Origin: Micropterus salmoides
Taxonomy: Eukaryota > Chordata > Actinopteri > Centrarchiformes > Centrarchidae
DNA: 64,000 nucleotides
Assembly (NCBI RefSeq): GCF_014851395.1
Contig: NW_024044681.1
Span: forward strand, 20,290,992-20,354,991
Reading direction: 5' to 3'
Position 1 is the stretch's first letter. Every line of letters starts with the position of its first letter. The position numbers and the translations under genes are program-made. The notes below the pieces were generated by a model, which had not been told where the DNA came from, did not search any database, and worked only from the letters and a program-made list of their open reading frames with translations. Of the stretch, positions 10,790 to 24,414 are shown in pieces.

Positions 10790-13700
10790 GTAAGTTAGCA
10801 GCTTTTACACTTGTCTGTGTTTTAGTTTTGGCACTTAGAAAGACTTGTTATTTTTTACGACGAATTGCCTCGGTGTCTGCGCTTTCCCGTTCCGATCTCA
10901 AAATGGCGGAGAGGCCGAGAGCAAGCTAAGCTAGCTTAAGTGGCAAAGTTGGCATTCCAAAGATCTATTTACTGAACTGAACGTTAAAATAATCAAAAGG
11001 TGAGGTTATTCAAATATGCTGAATGTGATTGTCGTCTTACAGCCGCTTGGGTGCTTCTCCGTCAATGCGTGATTTGGATCGAGACACTTGTTGTGAAGCC
11101 CAGCTGAACATTTGGCTAACGTTAGCTGCGTCTATTTATGGAAGTTCTGTGGGGATGAGCTAACGTGGTACGTTAGCCGGCTAAGCTAACTTAGGTGCTG
11201 TCAGCTTGCTGCCATATTTTCCACAGTCGGGTGAAAATACCCTGACGTAGCTAGTAAATGCATAATGGAAGTGATATATTTGAAACGTTGAAATTATTTG
11301 TTGTGAACCTATGTTACGTTACACTAACAGTTAAAACAGTGTTTTGTTGTAACGTTACTGGGGAATATCGGCTAATAATACAGCCATTTAACTTGGGTTA
11401 CATATCCCATTCTCCTTCACATTTTAACGGGAAACGTTAGGTTATTTTCAGCAAATAGCTATGTTGCCTAGCGGCTTTTAAACGTAGACCAAACTCCCTT
11501 TGTGTGTGTTTGGTACGGCGACTGAGTGGCTGTGTAAATCCAGTCTGCTCACACTGACAGCTCCACTTAACGTCTACGTTATAGTGCTAAGCTAACAGTA
11601 GCTGGAAAGGGCGTTGCTGAGCCATTGCTGCAACTTTGCCCTTGTGGCCATCGAAGCTTGGAAAGACGTCATCCGAGCCATATTTTGAATTCAGACCTGT
11701 TTCTCACAAAAATAAAACAGTCTTTAGCAAATGTGTTGTTTTCATGCATAATACTAGCCCCCTTAAGGTTATCTACTATAGTTTGATGAATCACTATCAG
11801 GGTGGAGACTAAAACGGGATCACCATGGAACGCTGTTAATTAATAAGGCTATACAGTTTTTACTTGAGATTAACAAAACTGTCTCCCGATACAAATTTTA
11901 ATAGCTAATTGAATGCACAGTAATCGTCCAGAAGCTGATATTGCAAAACATTAACTGTGAAGGCCCATGTCTGTGGAATAGGTTATGAACCTTGTACTTA
12001 AAGTCCCTCAACGTCTCATGTTGCATGTTTTCACATATAAGTTAATAAGGTGATTATTTTTTTTCTGTTTTTTATTCTGCTATATTTATACTTGAATCTC
12101 CACCCATACTTTTTCTCCTCCATATGAGAAGAACTACACCTGTTAAAGCACCATACTTCAGTGGAACATCCAAGATTTATTGGCATCATGCTTTGATATT
12201 CTGTCACTGTCTTATTGCATTTAAACCTTGACTGTTGGCATTGATAACAAATGCAATAAGCTTGAGTAACTTTTGAACTTACTGTTTTTATGGCAGGGCA
12301 ATAGACTAATATCACACAAAATCCTACTATGGAAAGACATCATTGATCAAGAAAATGTAATGACGTACTGTAGGCTACCAGTTAAATGGGGGGGGGGGAT
12401 TTGCCATGATGTTTGATTTGTAATCAAACATTGCTGTGTTGTTCAGTTTATGCCCGCAGGTACTTGTTTGGCCTGAAGGTCACCCATAAGCGGCGGTATT
12501 GTACAGCAGCTTGAACAAATGGAACAAAGATTTCTAAAAGTTTGGCTGATTGTTTAAATCAATTATTATCAAGCAAGAATTGCAACCGTTCTCTGGTTGC
12601 AGCTTCCAGGAAGCTGTGATGGACATGTTTCACTATTTTATAGACCAATCAATCAATCAATAGAAAAAATAATAACATTAATTGAAAATGAAATTAACTA
12701 CTAGTTGTTGTAAACTTAATGTCTCTCATGTTACCATAGCTCAAAGAGATGTACCACTTGCTTACTTAATTTTATACAACAGTCAAACAACCTGAAATTA
12801 TTGTGTTTATAGTTATATGTAACTCAGAAAGCAAGTCATCAAAATTCACAAAAGTCCTGGGGTGGAACCTGTAGATGGAGACAGGTTGTCTTCAAGTATA
12901 AGGATCTTACCGTTACATTTACAGATATATTTCTACATGGTTTTAGAGAATTTTGTTCATTTGGAGAAGAGGTGTAAAGTATCACATCATGCAGCTGCTT
13001 GTTTAACTGAACAGGACTCTGTGTTCTAGACACATTTTCAGTGCCCTGAGAAAGACCGATGAGGCATGATTGACGTCACAGTCTGATATTGTAACCGAAT
13101 GGGAGCTTAATCACGTCATCTGTTCACCTTTTTTACATTTCACTTTAAACCAATCCTTATGGTATGGTGACATTCTTGAGAGAGCAGCATGTAAGTTGTT
13201 ACATCCGTGTTGTGATTTATGAGTTGATGCAAAGAGATGGGAGGCGGCTCTGTCTCCTAGTGACGTCCCCGTTTTCTTCAATGAAATGTGGTCGTCATGC
13301 TGCGTGTGTCTCAGTGGGCGCAAGTAGTCGGTCACATATTGTGATAGGATTGTTTCTCCATCTAAAACACATTATTATAGCTCAAATGTGACCCCCCCCC
13401 AGTTTTTTAAGAGATTTCTTTTATACTAGGGATATCCCAGTAAAGCTTTTTTAGCCCTGATCCAGATCAAAGTCTTCAAATATTGGGTATTTGCCGATAC
13501 TGAGTCCAATCTGATACTTATATTTATCTAAATGTTGATTAAATATATATGACACATTGAATTTCAGCGCTGGCTAAAATGAGAAGCTGCTGCCTGTATA
13601 TTTTGTACACGGCTCTTTGTTAATAAGAAAGAAAGAGGAAATAGAAGTAGTTCATTATTATCTGATACTTTATTTTGCAGACCCAGGCGTCGGAACAGAG

Positions 13701-13864
13701 TAAATAATTTTGGAGTTGAAAAACTTGTCACTGCTCTTTGGTAGACAATCTACTGAATGGTGATACTGTTTGAGAACATATCTTTGACGTTCCTTTACTT
13801 CATGTTCTTGTCATATAGTGGCTGACATTTGCTGATACAGTAAATCGGCAATGAGGTAATATCA

Positions 13865-13975
13865 GCCATCCATCGTCAACTGCTTATCCTGCGTACAGGG
13901 TCACGGGCGGCTGGAGCCACTCCCAGCTTACATTGGGTGAAAGGCGAGGTACACCCTGGACAGGTCAGCTAATAT
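13865..13975 (+). repeat. Interspersed teleost repeat ('gcttatcctgcg' type), fragment
   Basis: Contains the blocks 'ctgcttatcctgcgtacagg', 'ggctggagccactcccagct' and 'ggtacaccctggacaggtc' found in a repeat that is very common in fish genomes. The same blocks occur at 52985-53285. Only the 5' half is present. Confidence 0.75.
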
Positions 13976-16359
13976 CAGCCAATGCATCTAATTAATACAC
14001 ATTGAGACTTTAAACAGTAGATTGCTTTATGACACAGATGATGGCAAGCCACTGGATTGAATAAATATATTATTTTTAAAAGCTTGCACAATGTTTTGTT
14101 GTGTGTATGGATGGTAGAATCATCAGGTTGTAGGTAGGGCTGGGTTACATGATTAAAGACTACCAAAGTACTACTCAAAATAATATAAAATAAGTAAATT
14201 GATGACAACGAATACAATCAATTTATCTAATTACATTAGATAAAACTTTGTACATGAAAAACAAATGTCCAAGTTAGTTTATCTTTAATTACATCACCAT
14301 ATCTCTGTACTTGTGGACAGTCGCTTTATTTAATTTGTGTACTTTCTGTCATCTATCAATAGCAAAAAAACACTAAATTTGTGCGTGAACAATGTATCAT
14401 TTCAACCGGTCCCTTCTATCATTTCCATGAAATGAAGCCTTGTTATACTTTATACAGTCATAATCTAGCTTTAAATGTAGGCTTGTGCTATGTCACTGTG
14501 TTAGTTATTTATATTTAATGAGAGATTCATGTAGTACGGGGGGAACATTGGTGCCCCAGGTGTAGGATGGAGTCGATTCAGTATTTTGCTCAAGGAACTA
14601 GAGATCAGACTGTTCGGAGAATGCTCTGCCTGCCAATAGGCCATCATTTTATAGCCAGGCTAATCTGGAAACACTTGTAAGGCTTATCATTTTTTATCCC
14701 ATGAAAAACTATGGATGTCCGAAGAAGAAGCCAATTTGGGCAGAATTTAATGGATTAGTATTGGCTAAAATAAAGCTGATTCAAATGCTCTCTTTACTCT
14801 AGTGTGTTTTGTCCACCTCAGCTAGTGTTGCAGCACTGCTCCCTTTTAATGACAATTATTTGATGACACTAGTGACTGACTTGGGTTGGTGATATGTACC
14901 TCCTTAATAAAATTAATACATAATACTGTCTTACTAAAACAGAATTCCCTCGTTATTTTCATCTATGATCCAACTGTTACTTTATATCTAATAAGTCAGG
15001 GCCACAACTAGGTCCAATGATTATTTTATTATTGATGCATAAAACTGTTGGTTATTTTATTTTATTTTACAGTTCATCGCTGTCATCCATAAAATGACAG
15101 AAAATATGAAAAATTTTCCATCACAGTTAACTAAAGTCTGAAGTGATGTTGAAGTCCTAAGCCAAAGTGGTATACTCATATGAAGAGATGCACATTGTAT
15201 GACGTTTCAAACCTTCTGGGCGTTCCTCATCCTTTGGTAGAATCCTCTTTATGTGTGCAAATGCAAAGCAACCATTGCATTTTAGTAGAAATGGACTGAG
15301 TAGTTAGATTTCCTTTTGATAAGCATGAAACATAGACAGGCTCTTACACCCTTCTTGATTTATGGCTCTGACCATGTTTGCCCTGTTTAGCACTAAGTCT
15401 AGATAACTGTACATTTGCCTTTCAATGCGATAACTGACTGAAACCAGGACTCATACTGTTGCTTGTTTAATTTGCACACCCCTTTATCTGTGTGTTCCTT
15501 AAAAATGTTTCTTTCAAATGCAGAAGCTCTGAAGTCTCAGGCAGGTGCAGAAGCTACCGAGATTGTCTTGGTTACATAATAGTTTGAAGGTTGGTCTGTT
15601 TGGTCAAATGGCTATTTTTGAACCGCGCTGAGAATGCTGCTCAGCTAAAATCACTAGCTCTGTCCTGTCAGCTCGGAGCACTCTTCAGGTTTGCAGGCAG
15701 GAAAAAAGGAGTTCTTTCTAGGACACATCAGGCACTTCCCTGGCTTAATGTTTTGTTGTCTCCCGCGGCTGCCATGCTTTGACTGAAAGGAAGTGCTGAT
15801 CTGTAAAGTAGAAATATATAAAATGCGAATGTTATGAGTATCATTCAATAATTTATTTCCTTTGAGTAGTCTTTTGTGTTTAGAAGCTGCAACTGGCAGC
15901 AGACAGTGAAGTGGACAATAATACAGCCTGGGGTGGCATGCTGTTCTGTATGTCTGGGACTAATCCTGTTAGCTCCTGTCCAGTCCCTTCTTTACATTGC
16001 ACTGTCAGCTGTATGGAGAACTTATGGTCTCTATCACTTAGAAACACACACACACACACACAGACTCTAGGTTGTCTGGTCTAGATGGTAAGCAGCTTAG
16101 TGCTATTGTGGCCCCAGATACCAGTGGTGTTGAAGCTCAGGAATAGTCTTATTAGCTTCACAATCCCTGAGTGGTGTGTTTTTGATTTGTCTGTGTGTGC
16201 TGTTGATCTGTGCTCTTCTAATGGGATGGTCACATTGCCCCCCAAAATTCTGATTTTAAAACTATAACCAAGAAGAAATGTTTTGATGGATCCTAAAGAT
16301 TACCGATAAGATAATTGGTACAAAGTCATTCAGGTAAAATGAGTACAATCGGCTGCTAG

Positions 16360-16713
16360 TAGGGCTGAACAATTAATTGAAATTCTATCAAAATCGCAAT
16401 ATAGTGTACTGCAATTTTCCAATTGCATGGGGTGCAAAGGTGATATGTGTCAAAATACCAATTTAAATTAAATACTGTCGTGCTGCAGAGATGTCCTGGC
16501 CTACACATTATATTCTAGAGACTTAAGAAAACATTTTTGTTTGGTACGGATTCCTGCAGAAATCACACCGTAATTCATTTGAATGTTTTTCAATGAAAAT
16601 TAGAGTAATGATGTAAAAATTCTCATTCACCCTAGTATCGCAAATCATATCGCAATTGCAACATCTGTGAAAATAATTGCAGTTAGATATTTTTTCAAAA
16701 TTGTTCAGCCCTA
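16360..16713. mobile_element. hAT-like MITE in pafah1b1 intron 1
   Basis: The termini are inverted: TAGGGCTGAACAAT at the left and its complement ATTGTTCAGCCCTA at the right, 354 bases apart. The interior is noncoding and AT-rich with subterminal 'aatcgcaat'-type motifs. Flanks 'gctgctag' and 'gctgctgc' could be an imperfect 8-base target duplication, as expected of hAT elements. Confidence 0.75.
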
Positions 16714-17239
16714 GCTGCTGCTAGCTTTTTAAAAATTATGCTTTGCTTAGGCAACAGAGATCTAGATCAAATGTGCAGGAGATAGAGTTGCTAGTCAAGT
16801 CTTTTTTTTTTTTTTTTTTTTTTTTTGGTTTGGAAATTGATGTAATGTAAGTTTATAGCAGCAGTGAGTGTTCTGAAGATACATGCATCAATGAATGAGG
16901 AGGATGACAAAGAAGCCCTAAGATGGCCTTTTCTCTACTGCCCAGCATTGTTTAGTTAAAGGTTGTTGTACTTCTATATTGTCTTGCCTCTGTGCTTCAT
17001 TCACACAAACTAGTGTATGTTTTTACTTCTTCTAAAGTATATTTACTTTAAAGAGCAGATTGGAAAACTTTTTCTCAAAAAAACAAACACTTGTCCTGGA
17101 ACCTAGTTATATGGGTTCAACTGATTGTACTCACTAATTTGTCTGTCAAACCTAGAAAATAAATAAAATTTTTTATGTACTGACGATCAGCTGTAACATT
17201 TCTTTCAAATATACTGATTTTTCTTCTCTCTTGATCAGG

Positions 17240-17488
17240 TGATGGGCACGTTTGATTGGTGATTGAGAGTTGGGCCAGTAAATACTCGTGGAGCCTTGTC
17301 CTCAGTTGATTGACAGCAGTATCTCCGGTCCACCTCCCTCTGCGTGGCACTCTCTTCGCCACCTCCGAGTCTCCGAAACAAGAGCGTCACAGAGAGATCG
17401 GACACCCCCACCACACACTTCCCAGCCAGACTCCCCCAGCACATCGCCTCACCCTCACCTCCCCAAGAGGGAGCGAACAGCAGCCGCC
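17240..17488 (+). promoter_or_regulatory. pafah1b1: 5' UTR part of pafah1b1 exon 2
   Basis: A strong acceptor (pyrimidine-rich tract ending in CAG at 17237-17239) precedes this stretch, and the start codon sits in a perfect Kozak context (GCCGCCATGG). I infer that the exon runs 17240-17520. Confidence 0.6.
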
Positions 17489-20400
17489 ATGGTGCTGTCA
17501 CAAAGACAGAGAGATGAACTGTGAGTGCCTGGATGTAAATATGTGGGTGTGCAGGCTCATTACACATGCAAACAAGAACAGCCACGTAGACAAACGCGCT
17601 TGTAGTGCTCATGAAGAGGCGCACGTGCTTGCTTTTTAGCAAGCATACCTCGAAGTTTTCCAACTATAGACATACATTACATGTTTTCCTCTCTTCATAG
17701 ACTGCAGTGGAAAATGTTCAGCTGTTTGGGCTAAATCATTCATAGCTGTTTGGGCTAAATCATTCATAAGAGGTTAATGCAGATGTTGGGAGTGCATTCC
17801 TTTTTATAAGAATGAGTAATCATTGTGGAAATGTGGACTTCAAGGTGCTTCACTTGATAGCTACTTAGTGAATATTTCATAACCCACATGACAGGAGCAA
17901 AGAAGTGAGGGGGGATGGGGAAGGAGGAGGACCTTAACAAAATGATGGCTGGTTAATATGAGCAGCTCTGTGCAGTGACATCTGCCTGGCTGATCATACG
18001 GTATGCATCCCAGTTCAGTACATTCCAGTCCAGACAGCACAAAACATCAGATTTCTTCTATCTTTACTGTTTATGTTGGGAGTTTAATAAACAATTTTTA
18101 TTGTGAGAATTTAGTGGAAACCCTGCCGGTGATCGCCTTATGATCAAAGTCTAACAGACTGTTATATCAGGGTAATTATTAGCAGCAGCCTGGAAGCTGT
18201 AGCCTACATTTAGCACCATCGCTCATGAAATATTCACCCTTCATCTCATAGAAGAGCTGTTCCACTGATTTATATAACTGTCTGCATGTATTTGTGTGCA
18301 AGTCTGTATGTGTGGGTTTTAGGGTTGTTTCCATGTGCTTGTCCTGTCCTTGCGTCTTCCGTGCCCGGTGTTCACCCTTTGTGAAGTCTCTGGTTTCCAT
18401 AGCAGCACAAAACAGTTTCCCAGAGATTTGATCCTTACGTTTTGTTTTCTTCACTGAAGGATCGCAGTGTCTTGCAGTGCTTACTCAAATTTGCTGACAT
18501 TTAAGGCAGAACTGTGAAACTTGAGTCCCATTGCTCCAATCTGTTAAGACAGGGTGTGGCCTGCCCTCTTTTAAGGAGGAACCAGCATTTCTGTTAAGGT
18601 GAAGCTTTATATAAGAAATGACATAAGAAATGACAACCTCACTTTGACTTGATTCTTTTAGCAGAATTTTGGGCAAAATCATATGAAATTACACTGATAC
18701 TGACCACTTAATAGCAGTGGGTATATGCTAGCGTCTGTGTGGAGGGAATGTGGAACTGGTGGAAACACCTGAAACCTTTTTCTGTTTTATTTTGCTTCTT
18801 CACAGAAACCGGGCTATAGCCGACTATCTCCGTTCCAATGGATACGAGGAGGCCTATTCCACCTTCAAGAAAGAGGCAGAGTTAGATATGGTAAGGAGAG
18901 ACTGGTGCACGACAAATGACAAAAAAAATGTGTAGATTCTTGTTTATTTAGAGGAATGTGGGTCCCCTTTCTCAGCATCTTGTCTTTTCTCCATTTACAG
19001 AATGAAGAGGGAGATAAAAAGTATGCGGGGCTGTTGGAAAAGAAGTGGACCTCAGTCATCAGATTACAGAAGAAGGTAAGGAATGTGGTGTGCTTTCCTG
19101 AGATGTCGGACATGCTGTACAAGTCGGACATGCTGTACAAGTCACATGTGTAAGGCAGACTAATCCTGTGGACGTGCAGTGTACTTATCGTGACATGGAC
19201 AATACATCATTGTAATGTAAATCTCAATCCTTGAGGCCATGTTCCCTCACCTAACCAAGAAAAATTGTAATACAAACAACTTTATTTCAGCTTTTTAGCA
19301 ATCTAAACCACCAGATGGTCAGCACGATGATATTTAATTGTTACGTGTCTAAATCAAATAATATACATAAATGTTTTTATTGGGATAAGCATTTGCTGAT
19401 GAGTCTCCTCTGCTCCTTGACTCGACGCTGTGCCTCAGGTGATGGAGTTGGAGTCAAAGTTGAATGAGGCGAAGGAGGAGATGACACATGGAGGACCTGT
19501 GGGTCAAAAGAGAGACCCCAAGGAGTGGATCCCCCGTCCCCCGGAGCGATACGCCTTGAGTGGGCACCGCGCTCCGGTCACTCGTGTCATATTCCACCCC
19601 GTCTTCTCCGTCATGGTCACTGCCTCCGAGGACGCTACCATTAAGGTGTGTATGTTTTTAATAAACGGGGTGTACACTCTGAGCTGCCACGTTATCAGGT
19701 ACAGCTAACTACATCTGATGCAATCCGTTACAACAGCTCTGTCATAAATACTCAGTTTTTTGATCTTATATTTCAGTTTGGACTGAGGACTGAGGTCTGT
19801 GAGGGATACAATATAATCTGCATCACTACGGCCTCCATAATGCCCGTGAAGTTACATTAATACCTTTCATACACAGTTTCAACAAACAAGGGGGTTTATT
19901 GTGGGGCTGTTATATTAGACTCTGTACAAATTATCACAATAGACTGTGAGAAATGGTATTGATATATTGGGTAGTTATGTAATTTGGGCTAGTTGAAGAA
20001 ACTAATTAAAGGGACAGCCCTAAAAATGCAAAAAAAACGTTAAAGAAAATGATTCTGGGACATATCAATGTGAAGAAATAACATTATCACACTAATGTAT
20101 TATGCATCAGTTTAGTCCTAAGGTCCCATGTGTTCTCTCTGGAACTGTCGAGACTCCTTCAACTTTTCTTATGTTCACATAATAAACACGTAATATGTTT
20201 GAGGTGTCTTGAAAATATGTCTGTAGCAGGAATATTAAAGTAGTGATGGCTGTGTGCAGTAGCATCTATAAGCAAAAACAATGAGCGTTGCAGTGCACCA
20301 CAACATCGCCTCTGCAGCTCTGACCCTTCAGATCAAAGCTGTACTGCAGATCTGAGGCTGTTCTCCCTTTTTATCCTCAGTGCTTCTGCTCCAACACGCT

Positions 20401-22919
20401 TTCCCCCCACTGCCTCCGCCCTTTATCCTCCTCCCTCCCTCCCTCCCTTCCTTTCTCACTCTGTTTCTTTTTTCTGCTTTGTCACTGCTCATCTATGTGG
20501 AGATGGGCTGATGCTCGTGTTGTCAGAGGCAACACTCCCAGAGCACAGCACCTTGGGAAGCGTGCAAATCTGTTTCTCTTTCAACCCATCCCCTTCTTTC
20601 TTTTTCAGCCTTTTTGTTAATTAAACAGTGTCGGCAGGTTGTTTTTAATGTGTACAACTTGATTTTAGCAATAAGGATATTCTCAGCCATTTAAACTGAG
20701 TTTAAACAGTTTAACATACATGTCTACCTGCATAATTTCCAACATTCAAATTTGAGTTTAATGTCAAAAGACATCTACAACAAACATCTAACCTGACTGT
20801 TGATTGTGCTATGAAAACCCATCTCTGATTTTGCATGCCTCGACATCAGTTATGTCAATATAGTGATTTCTGCTGTTAGACTGAGTTAAATTATATTTTT
20901 AGGTAATGCATACAGTTTGTGTTTGATAATTGGGCAAGGTGAGACTGAAGTGTCCATCGCCGTCTGTGATTTTTAGGTGTGGGACTACGAGGCAGGGGAC
21001 TTTGAGCGAACCCTAAAGGGCCACACAGACTCCGTGCAGGACATCTCCTTTGACCAGACAGGAAAACTGCTGGCTTCATGTTCAGCTGACATGAGCATCA
21101 AACTTTGGGACTTCCAGGGGTTTGAGTGCATCCGAACAATGCATGGTAAGAGACGTTTACAGAAATAACAATGGTTCCAGTACAGGGAAGAAGTGGTGCA
21201 AAAGTGACATATGACAATTTCTTAACTACTCAGTTAAAATGTATGATTTGGTGTAATGTTTGTAGTTACGCAGATATATATTACAAATATTTTGGTTGTA
21301 AATCAGTAAAGATAAACTTTGTTCAGAGTACGAGAAGTTAGCATGACAAACATTATCCCAATAAGACCATGTGATATGAATGACCACTGATTCGGGGTTT
21401 AGAAACTGATGAACTAATGAAGGGCTAGCTTTATGTCTTAAATGCTTTTGGACACTGACTTTGGGCACGTCTGGCTTTGTGGTTTTTGTATTAAGATGAA
21501 CTCAGACCAGTTACTCAACATAATTCTTGACTGTGTCATCCAGGTCACGATCACAACGTGTCGTCTGTAGCCATCATGCCAAATGGGGACCACATAGTGT
21601 CTGCCTCCAGAGACAAAACCATCAAGATGTGGGAAGTGGCCACTGGGTAAGTGAGGGGAGGGCTTGTTTAGTCTTCCCACCACAAGCTCTCAGAGACTAA
21701 GATGTACTTTCAGATTGTGAGCATAGTTTTTCATACACCGGTATATATTTTTTCATTCTTCTTTCCCATGAGCTTAATTGTATCCCTGATAATATTGCAT
21801 AGTTTACTACTTTACTTGATGCTAAATGCTGTTATATCATAATAAAGTTTTTTGTTATCACTATTTCAATCTACAGGTACTGTGTGAAGACATTTACAGG
21901 CCACAGGGAGTGGGTGAGGATGGTGCGCCCCAACCAGGATGGATCGTTGATCGCCAGCTGCTCCAACGACCAGACGGTGCGTGTCTGGGTGACCGCCTCC
22001 AAGGAGTGTAAAGCTGAGTTGCGGGAGCATGAACACGTGGTAGAGTGTATCGCCTGGGCCCCTGACAGTGCTCACCCCACCATCCTGGAGGCCACAGGCT
22101 CCGAGGTATGTACAGCTGCTGCAGGATCTGACCTTTACCTAAACAGGATGTTTGTGTATCTTTGGTCCAGCTGCATTGTTTCCCATATTTGTTTATAGCA
22201 GTGATGAACAGTCTGCACTGAAATAATGACTGCCGCGTAAGATCTCAATGCGCTGTTATTAAGTAAAACTGTAATATAAAACAGAAGAGTTATTATTTCC
22301 GTGAGGCCTCGCTGTTTCTTACATCTTCCCTGTATCTCTGTTTTGCAGAGCAAGAAGAGTGGAAAACCTGGCCCCTTCCTTCTCTCTGGATCCAGAGATA
22401 AAACAATTAAGATGTGGGATGTCAGCATTGGCATCTGCCTTATGACTCTGGTGAGTGATTGTTTCTATGACTGTCTTCAGTGTTAGTGCTTATAAATGAT
22501 TGGAGCGGTGGGTAATCTGTCTGGTTTCTTCAGGTGGGACATGACAACTGGGTGCGTGGGATATTGGTTCATCCTGGAGGACGATTCATAGTGAGCTGTG
22601 CTGACGACAAAACCATTAGGATCTGGGACTACAAGAACAAACGCTGCATGAAGACCCTGTGTGCCCATGAACACTTTGTTACCTCACTGGGTAAGACACA
22701 GTTATTAACAGAATCCATTTTGCATCTCCTGCCTCTCAGACATCTAACACTAAAACCAAAGCTAGAATGCTCACTATGAACTTGTTGAAATTATTTAGCC
22801 CATCTTTAATGCAGCGTACTTAACAAAAGTTTACCTCTCTTGCAGATTTCCACAAGACTGCTCCCTATGTGGTGACGGGCAGTGTCGATCAGACAGTCAA
22901 AGTCTGGGAGTGCCGCTGA
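17489..22919 (+). CDS. pafah1b1: Lissencephaly-1 (LIS1), platelet-activating factor acetylhydrolase IB regulatory subunit
   Basis: LIS1 regulates cytoplasmic dynein (with NDEL1/NDE1) and is the noncatalytic subunit of PAF acetylhydrolase Ib; it acts in nuclear migration and spindle positioning. Coding exons: 17489-17520, 18806-18890, 19001-19075, 19439-19645, 20977-21145, 21544-21646, 21877-22105, 22349-22450, 22534-22690, 22846-22919, stop TGA. The sum is 1233 bases, 410 aa, the length of human LIS1. Visible parts: start [20 protein letters not shown], LisH domain about residues 7-39, coiled coil about 56-82, then seven WD40 repeats with SGHRAPVTRVIFHP, GHTDSVQDISFD, GHDHNVSSVAIMPNGD, GHREWVRMVRPN, SGSRDKTIKMWDVS and GHDNWVRGI, ending VDQTVKVWECR. 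The sequence is nearly invariant relative to other vertebrates. Teleosts often carry two copies (a and b); which one this is cannot be decided here. Confidence 0.98.
17720..17767 (+). repeat. 24-bp tandem duplication
   Basis: The 24-base unit beginning 'agctgtttgggctaaatc' occurs twice back to back at 17720-17743 and 17744-17767, in the intron after the LIS1 start exon. The copies are identical, so the duplication is recent. Confidence 0.9.
19106..19141 (+). repeat. 18-bp tandem duplication
   Basis: The unit 'gtcggacatgctgtacaa' occurs twice in tandem just after the donor of LIS1 exon 19001-19075, followed by a partial third unit. It lies about 30 bases into the intron. Confidence 0.9.
19646..20976 (+). 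other. LIS1 intron, no further gene seen
   Basis: Intron between the WD-repeat exons 19439-19645 and 20977-21145. It holds a CT-rich low-complexity run near 20420-20470 and otherwise unremarkable AT-rich DNA. Confidence 0.6.
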
Positions 22920-24105
22920 GACTGCCTCCATCTCTTGCCCTGTCCTGCACCCCCACCCACCCTCCAACTCCAAAAGCAGCCCTAAAGCCCAACCCTACCC
23001 CACCCATGTCCTGCACCTCAGCCCAATTCCTTCTGTTCTGACACCCAGCCCTTCACCTCTCGCACTCCAAACCATAGTTGACCATGCCCCCCCCCCATCA
23101 GTCCAGTCCTATTAAGATGACTATTGTCCTTTTTATGTAAATTATTCTGGATGTAGGGTACGCTTAATAAATGTCACGCAATCTCTGACACATAAACACA
23201 CTCAAAAGATAAGAAGTATTCCTTGCATGGTGAATCAAAAAAAAATTGTATACTGTTAAATTTGCCGAATTTGCATACTGTTGTCATGACTTCCTGTGGG
23301 GTCAAAGGATAAATATCCTTGTGTGCTGGCAGGTGGATTCTGGTTAACGGACTGACTGCACCCCTTGCTGGAGGGGTTTAGGCTTTGTTTTGTTTTACTC
23401 CATGCCTCTATTCTTGTGGTCTGTCACTGTGTGGATGGTGATAAAGAAAAGTGTGAGGAAAGTAAGCATACAAGAAAGAGAATGAATGGAAGCTGTCCAG
23501 GAGAAGATAAGTTGAAGAAAGAAATTAAGCAGGCTGCAGCTATCTAGTCGAATCGCACAAGGTTCTGCGGGCGAGTGCACGTGTACATGTGTGTATACAT
23601 AGTGTGTGTGTGTGTTTGTATATTATGACAGGAGAATCTCTCTGCCGTCTCTGCTCTGATGGAGAGAGAGGAGGCAAAGCTTCTCACCCACTGTGTTTAT
23701 TCATACTACTTCATTTCTTTTAGCAAACTTGCTTTCTAGTAGACACTCACAGGACCTTAACGATCCCTAAGCTGCTGAGGAGCACAGGCACACACCCCAT
23801 AGCAAAAAGTGTGTTTTACAGAGGAAAAAGTCAGCTCACCTTTTTATGAGGTTTGTGTGTGTGTGTATGTCAGCCCAGAGAATCGCCCGGTGCCCTCTTG
23901 CTCACTATCTCTGCCTTGTTAACCCATTGAGGGCTCCCTCACACGGGATTTTCATTCTGCTTTCTGTGGTCTCACTGCTCTCTTTACACACACATGCACA
24001 CACACTCACAAATGCACATACACGCACAGTAAGAATTGTGTATCAATATATCTGGATGTCATTGTTTGCAACATAATGAAATAAAATTCTGTAAATATAA
24101 GTTAT
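22920..24105 (+). other. pafah1b1: pafah1b1 3' UTR
   Basis: The stop codon is followed by a C-rich stretch (to about 23115) and then about 1 kb of noncoding DNA. The best poly(A) signal is AATAAA at 24080-24085, giving a 3' UTR of about 1.2 kb; an earlier AATAAA occurs near 23166. Long LIS1 3' UTRs are usual in vertebrates. Confidence 0.6.
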
Positions 24106-24414
24106 ATTTGTGTGCTTTCTTTGAGGAAATGAGATGAAGGAAAGCTCCTCGCAGTCAGACAGGATTTACCACTGCAAAGTTTCATAGTAAGGTCAGATAC
24201 TGCAGCACACCATCCATTCTACATTAATATACTTGTGCTTGGCAGGGGCAGCTGTGAACAGAGTGGCACAACAGTCAGGCCTGCTGTGTTGTGCTGTATG
24301 CATGTCAAAGTAAGGGAGCTTCTCAACTTTTGAAATACACTTTATTCTAATTTGGCATCATTTAAATGCTGCCCTGATTATTTTTGCTTGGTACTCATGC
24401 ACTTGTCATTAACG

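Larger units (their letters stand above)
10790..17239 (+). other. Likely first intron of pafah1b1 (about 6.4 kb)
   Basis: No coding exon is recognisable. The first part (about 10900-11620) has many AACGTTA/GCTAAC motifs. Other contents are a G-run at 12389, three CRE-like sites at 13071, 13111 and 13259, an interspersed repeat at 13865-13975, a hAT-like MITE at 16360-16713, and a poly(T) run at 16801-16826. Confidence 0.5.

Noticed and set aside
10543..10929. 128-codon frame in a GC-rich island as a new gene
   Set aside because: It crosses a good splice donor at 10790, matches no family, and lies where a noncoding LIS1 exon is expected.
22882..23115. Pro-rich frame after LIS1 as a gene
   Set aside because: It is the C-rich start of the LIS1 3' UTR, overlapping the end of the LIS1 coding exon in another frame.
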